Shown here: one piece after another, positions 29,466-36,136 of the stretch
How positions within the stretch are numbered: the first letter of the stretch is position 1
How the letters are laid out: each line of letters starts with the position of its first letter
Assembly: GCA_020073205.1 (NCBI GenBank)
Contig: JAIQFR010000039.1
Coordinates: 1-36,136 of the forward strand
Length of the DNA stretch: 36,136 bases
From: Terriglobia bacterium
Lineage (GTDB): Bacteria > Acidobacteriota > Polarisedimenticolia > Polarisedimenticolales > JAIQFR01
Reading direction: 5' to 3'
Notes under the pieces: model-generated
Told to the model about the DNA's origin: nothing
Seen by the model: only the letters and a program-made list of their open reading frames with translations
Databases searched by the model: none
Program-made: the position numbers and the translations under genes

Positions 29466-29790
29466 AGGCCCGCAAGCGACATTCCCAGAGTGTTACGACT
29501 CTCCAGCCCAACGACCGAAGCTGTCGCTGGGTTCTTCGGTCGCGCGAACGATTGTTTTCGATCTTCGCTATCCAGAATGCTCGGTTCGTTGTGGGAAGCC
29601 TACCACGCTTGCAGCGGTGGCCGTGCCAGAAGCAACCATGAACGCGCAGCACCATGCGGAAGTCGACCAGCACGATATCTGGGCAGCCCGGAAGATCTTT
29701 GACGTGCATTCTGAATCGCCAGCCGAGAGCACGGACCGCGCGCCGGACGTGGATTTCAGGCTCTGTTCCGTGGCGCCGGACTCTGGACAT
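29383..29790 (-). CDS. vsr: Very-short-patch repair endonuclease (Vsr)
   Basis: Vsr nicks DNA at T:G mismatches left by deamination of 5-methylcytosine; related enzymes serve as restriction nucleases. The 135-residue product from the ATG at 29790 matches the family: MSRVRRHGTEPEIHVRR, LPGCPDIVLVDF (catalytic Asp), VHGCFWHGHRC (zinc and catalytic His), WIAKIENNRSRD, and GWRVVTLWECRL. The frame runs upstream to 29907, but the family start is at 29790; no ribosome site is visible. The gene is convergent with the cytosine methyltransferase and overlaps its 3' end by 83 bases. This pairing of Vsr with a C5 methyltransferase is classical. Confidence 0.9.
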   Translation of the reverse strand: MSRVRRHGTEPEIHVRRAVRALGWRFRMHVKDLPGCPDIVLVDFRMVLRVHGCFWHGHRCKRGRLPTTNRAFWIAKIENNRSRDRRTQRQLRSLGWRVVTLWECRLRASTVEALATQLQGLERKYAKAHECDRPS

Positions 29791-30091
29791 CCGATAGTGC
29801 GTCGCAGTCGGGACGGGCCTCAAGATGGGCGATCTCGTCGTTCCAAGATCGGAGCCCACGGCATGGTCCGGCGCGAGTCGTGCCGATTGATCGCGCCGGT
29901 GACGCACTCTTTCCTCCGAACGGTCCTGTCCGCTACGCCGAAGCCAGGACTGAACTGCTGAATGATACCGCGAACCGTGACATCAACCTTGGACCCCTCG
30001 AACCTCTCCGGGCGGTATCTTCTTGGTCTCGCTCGCGTGGCAAGCCTTGTCGGCCGGCTCTGATGTCGCTTCGTTGCGCGCCCGGAATTCC
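29791..30091. other. Intergenic region between vsr and the HNH remnant
   Basis: No supported gene or clear regulatory signal is seen. The vsr promoter must lie here on the minus strand, but no good -10/-35 pair was identified. Confidence 0.35.
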
Positions 30092-30403
30092 CTATGACCC
30101 GCCTTGCCGCCAACAGCGATGAAGGTCGCACAGAATCGCGCCCATTTCCGTGCGGTTCATGCCGAGACCGTACCGCCACTCGGTGGGGCCGCGGAGGGGT
30201 GTGGGTTGCCAGGAAGCAACCGGGGTACTCGCAATCTCCGCTGGGGTGCAAGGCGGTCGTTGGCATATGGGTGACGGTGCCCTCTTTTCCTGCTCGACCA
30301 TGGCCTTCACGTCCTTCCCGGTCCGCCACGACTCGCCCGCTCCGCCCTCCTTCACCGCCTTGACGTGGTCGATCACGTAGCCGGGGCAGCGGGCGGTGGG
30401 CAT
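30092..30403 (-). pseudogene. Possible degraded HNH-nuclease fragment
   Basis: The minus frame from an ATG at 30403 reads ARCPGYVIDHVKAVKEGGAG and then KDVKAMVEQE. This resembles the core of secreted-type HNH nucleases (CPGYxxDHxxxLxxGGxD...NxQWQTxxxAKAKDxxE), but the segment holding the conserved Asn is missing and the rest is unlike the family. There is no ribosome site. It is likely a remnant. Confidence 0.35.
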
Positions 30404-30523
30404 CGGCAAGCGGACAATCCCCATCCCATTCCTTGCCAAGTCGGAAATCGCTGACGCGATTTCGCTTGACTCGCGCCTCCCCGACCCGTATCCAACATTC
30501 CTGCACGCATTCGGGGGGCTCCC

Positions 30524-33500
30524 ATGCGCAAGGTAGTTGTGTCTCTCGCGATCACGCTGGCCGCGGTGTGGCAGGCCGTGCCTTCCGCTCTGGCCCGCGA
30601 TCTGACCTTCGAGGAACGCGTCAAGGCGCAGGAGGCGATCGATCGCGCCTACTACTCCTTTCTGGATCAACGCGCACAGCCCTTTGAGAAGGCAGTGACC
30701 CGGAATGCGTTGGAAAGGAAGGTGCACACGTATCTCAAGCAGTCGGCGGTTCTCGCGCGGTTCTGGCGAACCCCCGTGACAGCCGAGGCGCTCCAGAAAG
30801 AGATGGAACGCATATCCCGGAGCTCGGGAATGCCCGACCGCCTGCGGAAGCTGTACGCCGCTTTGGGGAACGACCCCTTCCTGATTCAGGAGTGCCTCGC
30901 GAGGCCCATCCTCGTCGATCGTCTCGTGCACAATTTCTTTGCATACGACCCGGCCATTCACGCGGAGCAGCGCTGCCAATCAGAATCGCTCCATGAAGCT
31001 CTCTCGAGCGACACGCTGGACGCCTTCAGGCCGGCTCCCGGGCGGACGGAGTTGGAATTCGTGCGCAGAGAGTCCGACGCCGAGGAAAGCGCTTCGAGCA
31101 AGGAGGCAGGCGAAGGAGACGGCGCGACGGCTCGACGATTCGAGCTCCCACCCGAGGATTTCGAGCATTTGAAGGGCAGGCTGACGGGCGGCATCGGCTT
31201 GCCCGCTCCGATCGAGGAGGAGCGCACGGCGTTCGTCATCGACGTGCTGATCGAGGATGTTCCAGGTTCGCTGCGCTTGGCCCGCTACACGGTGCCGAAG
31301 AAGAGCTGGTCCGAGTGGTGGAACGAGGTGGCGCCTTCTCTCGACGAGGCTGCGATCCACGCCGTCGCGACCACCCTCCCTACCGCGGAGGTTCTGGCGG
31401 CGCTATCTCCGCGAGCCATCAGTTGCGACCCGGACGGCGTGTGGGACAACGGGTCTCTCGACTTGCTGCCGACCCAACGGATGGAACACACGGCCGTCTG
31501 GACGGGCTCTGAGATGATTGTCTGGGGGGGGAGGGGTAGAACCTACCCTCAAGAGCTTGACACGGGTGGCCGCTACGATCCCGTAACGGACACGTGGCGG
31601 CACATGTCCACCGCTGGCGCGCCGTCACCTCGTGGTGATCATACCGCCGTTTGGACTGGCACCGAGATGATCGTGTGGGGTGGCTACGGCGGTCTCAACA
31701 CTGGTGGCCGCTACAATCCAGTCACCGACGAGTGGAAGCCGACCTCTACTGTAAGCGCTCCGGACCCACGCCGTGGCCACACTGCCGCGTGGACCGGTAG
31801 AGAGATGATCGTTTGGGGTGGTGGCTTGAACAGCGGTGGTCGCTACGACCCTACCACCGATAGCTGGACGCCGACCGACACGAGGAACGCGCCCTCTTCC
31901 GGCCTGGCCATTTGGACGGGCCGTGAGCTTCTCGTCTGGTCAGGCAGCTGTTCATCGGGTCTCCGATACGATCCCTCCACCAACGAATGGACTCCGTTCT
32001 CGGCGACCGGCGCGCCGTCCTCTTGCTCGTGCAGCACCTACAGTCTGGCCGTCTGGACCGGCAAGGAGGAGATTGTCTCATGCAGTGGATCGTGGCCGCC
32101 GGAGTTCGGAAAATACAACCCCACTGAGAATACCTGGAGTCCCATGGAGAGCCCAGAGGTCGGCGCCAGGGCTCTGGCGTGGACTGCGGACAGAGTCGTT
32201 GCGGTCAGCACGCAGGGTATTGCCGCCTATGACCCGGCCGACGGCACTTGGGGGCCGACGTCACCGTATTGTCTGGATAACGGCCTGTGGGACCCGAGCA
32301 CCGTTTCGACCGATACCCTAGCAATCGTCTGGGGGGGAGGCGAGAGCGGAGGCCATCTCTATAACAGCGGCTTGCGGTACGATCCACGCACTGGGAGTTG
32401 CACCAGAACGTCCACGCTGAACGCTCCGCACTCAATGGCTTGGCCGGACGACAATAGGGCGGTCTGGGCCGGGTCGGCGATGGTCACCTGGGGCGGATGG
32501 GGCACCCCGACCCGCGTGGATCGCTACGATGTCACGACGGACTCGTGGTCCTCCGTGTCTGCCCCGCTGGCTGGCAGCGTCGTGTCTGCCGACGGACAGG
32601 TCATCTGGTGGGATGGCACGACGGGCGGACGCTATGACCCGGTAAGCGACTCGTGGCAGCCTGTCTCGACGGCCAATGCCCCCCAAAACCCCCAGGTCCT
32701 CGTGTCGACAGGGACGAGTGTAGTGGCTCTGAGCTCGTGGTCCGGTGGCGTTTATGACCTCGCTACGGATTTCTGGACCCCGATACCAGTCTCCGGACCC
32801 CCTCCGTGCACGGGATTCGCACTCTGGGCGGGCGATCGCGTCATGCTGTGGTGCCACTCGGAGGGTGCATGGTTCGACTTCGAGACATATGCGTGGCAGC
32901 CGATCCCACCGCCCCCCGGTCCGACGCTGGAGTATGACAGGGTTGTCTGGACCGGAGCAGAGATGATCCTGTGGGGGGCTGTTTCAAAAGGCCAGGGCGA
33001 GTATGAGAGCGACGGCTACCGATTCGCGCCATCGACGGGAACTTGGACTCACGTGTCGCAACTCGACGCGCCGTCGGGCCGGAAGTACTACTCGATGATC
33101 TGGACCGGCAAGGAGGCGGTCGTCTGGGGAGGCCACCATTTGGACTGGGGAACAGACACCGGAGCAAGATACGATCTCGTCACGGACACGTGGACCGCGA
33201 CGCCCCTTCTCAATGCGCCAACGCCACGCTCCACGCATTCCGCGGTGTGGACCGGCTCGCAGATGATCATATGGGGTGGGAATGCGTACTACATAAACCA
33301 GGACTCGCTCAACACCGGCGGCCGGTACGCGCTAGGCCAACTCATGGATCTCGACGGTGACGGTTACAGCGGATGCGAGGGCGACTGTGATGAGACCAAT
33401 CCCAATGTCCACCCCGGCGCTTCCGAGATCTGCGACGGCATCGACAATGACTGCGACGGGGTCACCGACAACGGCGGCGACGCCCTATGCGACGACGGAG

Positions 33501-34519
33501 ACGCATGCACGGACGACGCCTGCAGCGGGGCGACGGGCTGTGCTCATACGTTCAGGGACGCGATCCCGCCTACGATCATCTGCCCGACCTCGGTGACGGT
33601 CGAGTGCCAGGCCAACCTCCAGTCGGTGGTCACCGTGCCTCCCGCGACGGCGACCGATGTCTGCCAGCCGAGCGGGCTGGTAATTGCCAACTCCCACACG
33701 CCAAGCGGTGCCGATGCCTCGGGTTACTACCCTCTGGGGACCACGATGGTGAACTTTGCCGCGGCAGACGCCGCGGGGAACCAGGCGACCTGCCAGACCA
33801 CGGTCACGGTGGGGGACACGATTCCGCCGGTCGTCACAGTGGTTTCCAGTCCTAGCGTGCTATGGCCGCCGAACCACAGGATGGCGACCGCCAACAACAC
33901 GGTGATGGCCACGGACATCTGCGACCCGAATCCCGCGATCATCCTCATGGCCGTGGCCTCGAACGAGCCGGATGATGCTCAGGGCGGTGGTGACGGCCAG
34001 ACCACCGACGACATCCAGGGCGCATCGCTCGACACCCCGGACCGCCAGGTCCTGCTCCGCGCCGAGCGCGACGGCGGCGGCTCGGGGCGCGTGTACACCA
34101 TGACCTATCGAGCATCGGACATCTCGGGGAACGCGACCAACACGCCCTCGATGATCACGGTGCCGCACGACATGAGGGACATGGCGGTCGAGCCGCTGAA
34201 TCTTCTCATGCAGGACCGCGACAACACCGAGGTGATCTGGGGGCCAGTCGAGGGCGCCCAGCACTACGACGTGATCCGTGGTGACCTGGCGAACCTGAGG
34301 GTGATGGGATCGGACATCGACCTGGGTCAGGTGGTGTGCATCGAGCACGCGACGACGAACACCACGACAGTCGGGTACGAGGACACAGAGGTGCCGGAGC
34401 CCGGGCACGTGTTCTTTTACGCCGTGCAGTACTTCGACGGCGTCCAGGATAGCTCGTACGGCTCGGAATCGGCCGGCAGGGCCCGCGTCGTCCAGTCCGG
34501 CAACGGGGATTGTCAGTAG
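30524..34519 (+). CDS. Large secreted kelch-repeat protein with SurA-like N-terminus, MopE-type motif and HYR domain
   Basis: The protein is 1331 residues. A signal peptide (MRKVVVSLAITLAAVWQAV, cleavage near ALA-R) is followed by a helical SurA-like region (~25-150, with AYYSFLDQRAQPFEKAV and YAALGNDPFLIQECLARP). About a dozen kelch-type repeats (~320-930) carry the recurring phrase AVWTGxEMIVWGG and GGRYDPVTDxW, forming one or two beta-propellers. Near 943-985 is an Asp/Cys-rich MopE-type metal-binding segment (DLDGDGYSGCEGDCDE, then GIDNDCDG). An HYR/Ig-like domain (~1016-1105, TIICPTSVTVECQA) and a fibronectin-like end follow. The ATG at 30524 follows a G-rich ribosome site. It is likely cell-surface or extracellular; the architecture is typical of Acidobacteriota-like genomes. 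Function unknown. Confidence 0.85.
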   Translation: MRKVVVSLAITLAAVWQAVPSALARDLTFEERVKAQEAIDRAYYSFLDQRAQPFEKAVTRNALERKVHTYLKQSAVLARFWRTPVTAEALQKEMERISRSSGMPDRLRKLYAALGNDPFLIQECLARPILVDRLVHNFFAYDPAIHAEQRCQSESLHEALSSDTLDAFRPAPGRTELEFVRRESDAEESASSKEAGEGDGATARRFELPPEDFEHLKGRLTGGIGLPAPIEEERTAFVIDVLIEDVPGSLRLARYTVPKKSWSEWWNEVAPSLDEAAIHAVATTLPTAEVLAALSPRAISCDPDGVWDNGSLDLLPTQRMEHTAVWTGSEMIVWGGRGRTYPQELDTGGRYDPVTDTWRHMSTAGAPSPRGDHTAVWTGTEMIVWGGYGGLNTGGRYNPVTDEWKPTSTVSAPDPRRGHTAAWTGREMIVWGGGLNSGGRYDPTTDSWTPTDTRNAPSSGLAIWTGRELLVWSGSCSSGLRYDPSTNEWTPFSATGAPSSCSCSTYSLAVWTGKEEIVSCSGSWPPEFGKYNPTENTWSPMESPEVGARALAWTADRVVAVSTQGIAAYDPADGTWGPTSPYCLDNGLWDPSTVSTDTLAIVWGGGESGGHLYNSGLRYDPRTGSCTRTSTLNAPHSMAWPDDNRAVWAGSAMVTWGGWGTPTRVDRYDVTTDSWSSVSAPLAGSVVSADGQVIWWDGTTGGRYDPVSDSWQPVSTANAPQNPQVLVSTGTSVVALSSWSGGVYDLATDFWTPIPVSGPPPCTGFALWAGDRVMLWCHSEGAWFDFETYAWQPIPPPPGPTLEYDRVVWTGAEMILWGAVSKGQGEYESDGYRFAPSTGTWTHVSQLDAPSGRKYYSMIWTGKEAVVWGGHHLDWGTDTGARYDLVTDTWTATPLLNAPTPRSTHSAVWTGSQMIIWGGNAYYINQDSLNTGGRYALGQLMDLDGDGYSGCEGDCDETNPNVHPGASEICDGIDNDCDGVTDNGGDALCDDGDACTDDACSGATGCAHTFRDAIPPTIICPTSVTVECQANLQSVVTVPPATATDVCQPSGLVIANSHTPSGADASGYYPLGTTMVNFAAADAAGNQATCQTTVTVGDTIPPVVTVVSSPSVLWPPNHRMATANNTVMATDICDPNPAIILMAVASNEPDDAQGGGDGQTTDDIQGASLDTPDRQVLLRAERDGGGSGRVYTMTYRASDISGNATNTPSMITVPHDMRDMAVEPLNLLMQDRDNTEVIWGPVEGAQHYDVIRGDLANLRVMGSDIDLGQVVCIEHATTNTTTVGYEDTEVPEPGHVFFYAVQYFDGVQDSSYGSESAGRARVVQSGNGDCQ

Positions 34520-34746
34520 GCGGTGTGCCGCGCCTGCGACGGTTCGTCCCTCGGGATGCGCGTCATTTAGTCGAGCAGCCCGTGGCTGGCCCTTCCCCCT
34601 CGAGCGCGACCGGCGTATGCTGCTGGGCGATAAGCGGGGCTCGCCCTGGAACGACAGACTTGCGTCGACATGGAGATAGAGGTCGGCATGGGCCGCGCCG
34701 GTGCCTTCTGTGGCGCACTCGCGACACGATCCGCAGTAGGTACATC

Positions 34747-35274
34747 ATGACGGAATCTGACGACACCCAGCGTCTTCATGCCACAAAGTTCATCGATGAT
34801 GAGGTGGACGATTTCCTCCGCCTCCTTCAGCGGCAAGACGATCTAGTACCGGAGACCATTCGATTCCACTTGATCACTGAGAGTCAGATTGACCGCCTCC
34901 TGTCTCGCGTGCTGCCGCGAGGCAGGAATCTTCTGAAGAAGGCCAGGCTCGGTTACTTCCAGAAGGTTCATCTTCTCGAGTCTCTGGGCTTTACAGATGA
35001 CGCTACTCTGCTGGTCTTGAGGGTTCTCAATAAGGTCCGGAACGCTTGCGCCCATGACCGCCACCGCACCATTACTCGCGAGGACGTTTGGTCCATCGGC
35101 GAGCCTCTAGGGGATCAGTTCAACGCACTCCAGAAGGAACATGGCGATTCCGTAAACACTCTGGCATTGCACGTCTTCGCGGCGGTATTCGGTCGTCTCT
35201 CACTCGCGGTCTATCGCGTCGAGCACCCGAACCCTCCGAAAGGCGGGTCACGCGCGTCGTTGGGCGTACTGTGA
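34747..35274 (+). CDS. HEPN-like protein (RNxxxH motif)
   Basis: The protein is 175 residues, mostly helical. The segment LLVLRVLNKVRNACAHDRH contains Arg-Asn followed by His four residues after the Asn, the pattern of HEPN-domain ribonucleases and of DUF4145/MltR-type proteins. An earlier stretch, LITESQIDRLLSRVLP and YFQKVHLLESLGF, fits the same helical bundle. The ATG at 34747 has a modest AGG upstream; the frame extends to 34510 without support. The next gene starts 6 bases after the stop, so the two form an operon. HEPN proteins often serve in toxin-antitoxin or abortive-infection systems, but non-toxic members exist. Confidence 0.65.
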   Translation: MTESDDTQRLHATKFIDDEVDDFLRLLQRQDDLVPETIRFHLITESQIDRLLSRVLPRGRNLLKKARLGYFQKVHLLESLGFTDDATLLVLRVLNKVRNACAHDRHRTITREDVWSIGEPLGDQFNALQKEHGDSVNTLALHVFAAVFGRLSLAVYRVEHPNPPKGGSRASLGVL

Positions 35275-35280
35275 GGCGGA

Positions 35281-35679
35281 ATGGACTATAACGACGAGCA
35301 TGCTCTCGAAACCTATAAGTCTCTGATCTCGATATCAACGGAGGCTCTTAAGGCCCTCCAGCTCGTCAATGGCGGCGCCGTCGTGGCGCTGCTCGCATAC
35401 CTTGGGCAGGCGGCGGACCGGGTTACCCTGGCGGGCCAGGTCAAGTGCCCCTTGGCACTCTTCGTTTCTGGTCTCGTGACCGCGACTGCCGCGTTTATCC
35501 CCTCATATCTCACCCAGCTCGCGCTCTACAACGAGGACGTTCACACCGCCCAGTACAAGGGGGTCAAACACCAGAATTGGCTGAACGTCGCGCTGGCACT
35601 TGCTCTTCTCAGCCTTGCTGCGTTCGCCTTCGGTGCATTTGGGGCCGTCAGCGCGCTCGCGCATGGTACAGGGAAGTAA
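35281..35679 (+). CDS. Small membrane protein with three predicted helices
   Basis: The protein is 132 residues. After a short acidic head (MDYNDEHALETYKSL) there are three hydrophobic segments: ~28-45 (LVNGGAVVALLAYLG), ~58-78 (LALFVSGLVTATAAFIPSYL) and ~101-125 (NVALALALLSLAAFAFGAFG). The ATG at 35281 has GAGG about 5 bases upstream. It resembles a widespread family of uncharacterised small membrane proteins with the phrase LVNGGAxVALLAxLG. It is coupled to the HEPN-like gene, so a joint role is plausible; no function can be assigned. Confidence 0.65.
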   Translation: MDYNDEHALETYKSLISISTEALKALQLVNGGAVVALLAYLGQAADRVTLAGQVKCPLALFVSGLVTATAAFIPSYLTQLALYNEDVHTAQYKGVKHQNWLNVALALALLSLAAFAFGAFGAVSALAHGTGK

Positions 35680-35834
35680 AATGTCGGGTGATCGGTCTGG
35701 GAGATAGGCAACACCTCAGGCGGGGGGCCCTGGCCCGTGGCTAGGCTCGCCGCGCCTCGCTGCTTCGCGGGGCGCGGGGCAACGCTAGAGTGATGGCTCG
35801 GGCTGTAGCGGGGCGAGACCGCACCAGCCGCGCG
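35680..35834. other. Intergenic region with a GC-rich hairpin
   Basis: No gene seen. An 11-base stem (35750-35760 with 35767-35777, one wobble) with a 6-base loop lies 70 bases after the membrane-protein stop. It has no U tract and could be a weak or factor-dependent terminator. Confidence 0.4.
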
Positions 35835-35921
35835 CTACTTAGCGGGTGGGGCCGCGGCCAGCGTCATGCCATGACGCCGGAAGACGTCCGCCATCTTCGC
35901 GCGGTCAGGTGGGCCGCCGGC
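35835..35921 (-). pseudogene. C-terminal remnant of a gene cut by an IS66-type element
   Basis: The minus frame ends at a TAG at 35835 and reads PDRAKMADVFRRHGMTLAAA just before the stop, which looks like a genuine protein C-terminus (possibly the tail of a cupin-type protein; weak). Its upstream part runs into the IS66-like terminal sequence at 35922, so the 5' portion was displaced or lost. Confidence 0.45.
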
Positions 35922-36136
35922 GTAAGCGGTCAAAAGACGGCGTTCTTCCCATCTCCCTTTGCGTCGGGTAGGAATAGGTGTGCGCCGGATTCCCTGGCGC
36001 TGCGACGCCGATGCCGAGGAGGACGGGATGCCCAAGAGCCGCGTCGGACGTGTGCGACGTACCGCGAAACAGTGGACCGAGGTTCTTCGGCGATTCGAAT
36101 CGAGCGGCGAGGGCTCGCGGCAGTTCTGTCGCCGCG
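35922..36136 (+). mobile_element. Left end of an IS66-family insertion sequence (partial)
   Basis: GTAAGCGGT at 35922 fits the GTAA start of IS66-family terminal inverted repeats, and a TnpA-type frame starts 106 bases inside. The other end is beyond the window, so the target duplication (candidate CCGCCGGC, 35914-35921) cannot be checked. Confidence 0.55.
36028..36136 (+). CDS. IS66 TnpA-like accessory protein (5' part only)
   Basis: The first 36 residues are visible. After a basic start (MPKSRVGRVRR) the segment WTEVLRRFESSGEGSRQFCRR matches the helix-turn-helix opening of IS66 TnpA-type proteins (Wxxllxxf..SGxSxxxFCrr). AGGAGGA at 36017-36023 precedes the ATG at 36028. The gene runs off the window. 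Confidence 0.65.
   Translation, partial: MPKSRVGRVRRTAKQWTEVLRRFESSGEGSRQFCRR

Overview
The DNA is very GC-rich with strong third-position GC. The encoded proteins include large secreted proteins built from choice-of-anchor/ASPM-SPD-2-Hydin, kelch, MopE-type and HYR modules. This suggests a free-living Gram-negative of the Acidobacteriota or a neighbouring phylum; the taxon cannot be fixed from the window alone. The first ~170 bases look like a piece of an unrelated autotransporter joined head-on to the first gene, so the left edge is probably a contig end with a chimeric tip.

Layout. (1) 171-5857, minus: a giant secreted protein with four glutamine-amidotransferase-like modules set between immunoglobulin-like repeats, truncated at the junction; its frame has no stop in the window. 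(2) 6194-12830: ordinary chromosomal genes. These are a MobA-like protein lacking key residues, PepD dipeptidase, MoaC, two small secreted proteins (one with a His-rich tail), CutA, enolase and FtsB. (3) 12908-12984: initiator tRNA-Met with its own promoter. (4) 12941-24183: a phage-derived element integrated at the tRNA 3' end. It holds a large serine recombinase whose last codons and stop lie on the antisense strand of the tRNA, small accessory genes, a prim-pol/P4-type primase-helicase, an HNH nuclease, a ParB-methyltransferase fusion, and small and large terminase subunits. Portal, protease, capsid and tail genes are absent. (5) 24410-26035: small secreted or unknown proteins. (6) 26401-29790: a compact restriction-like cassette. 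A GHKL (MORC/MutL-type) ATPase carrying a C-terminal Shedu-like PD-(D/E)XK nuclease overlaps a C5-cytosine methyltransferase by 4 bp, and a convergent Vsr endonuclease overlaps the methyltransferase 3' end by 83 bp. (7) 30524-34519: a 1331-residue secreted kelch/MopE/HYR protein. (8) 34747-35679: a two-gene unit of a HEPN-like protein and a three-helix membrane protein. (9) 35922-end: the left end of an IS66-type element that cuts off the 5' part of a minus-strand gene.

How the parts work together. The left third is core metabolism, cofactor synthesis and cell division. From the tRNA onward the region is accessory: the recombinase probably inserted the element, the replication and packaging genes are phage remnants, and the ATPase-nuclease/methyltransferase/Vsr cassette is the best candidate for a lightly described defence system. 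No second copy of the tRNA 3' end was found downstream, so the right boundary of the element is not resolved.
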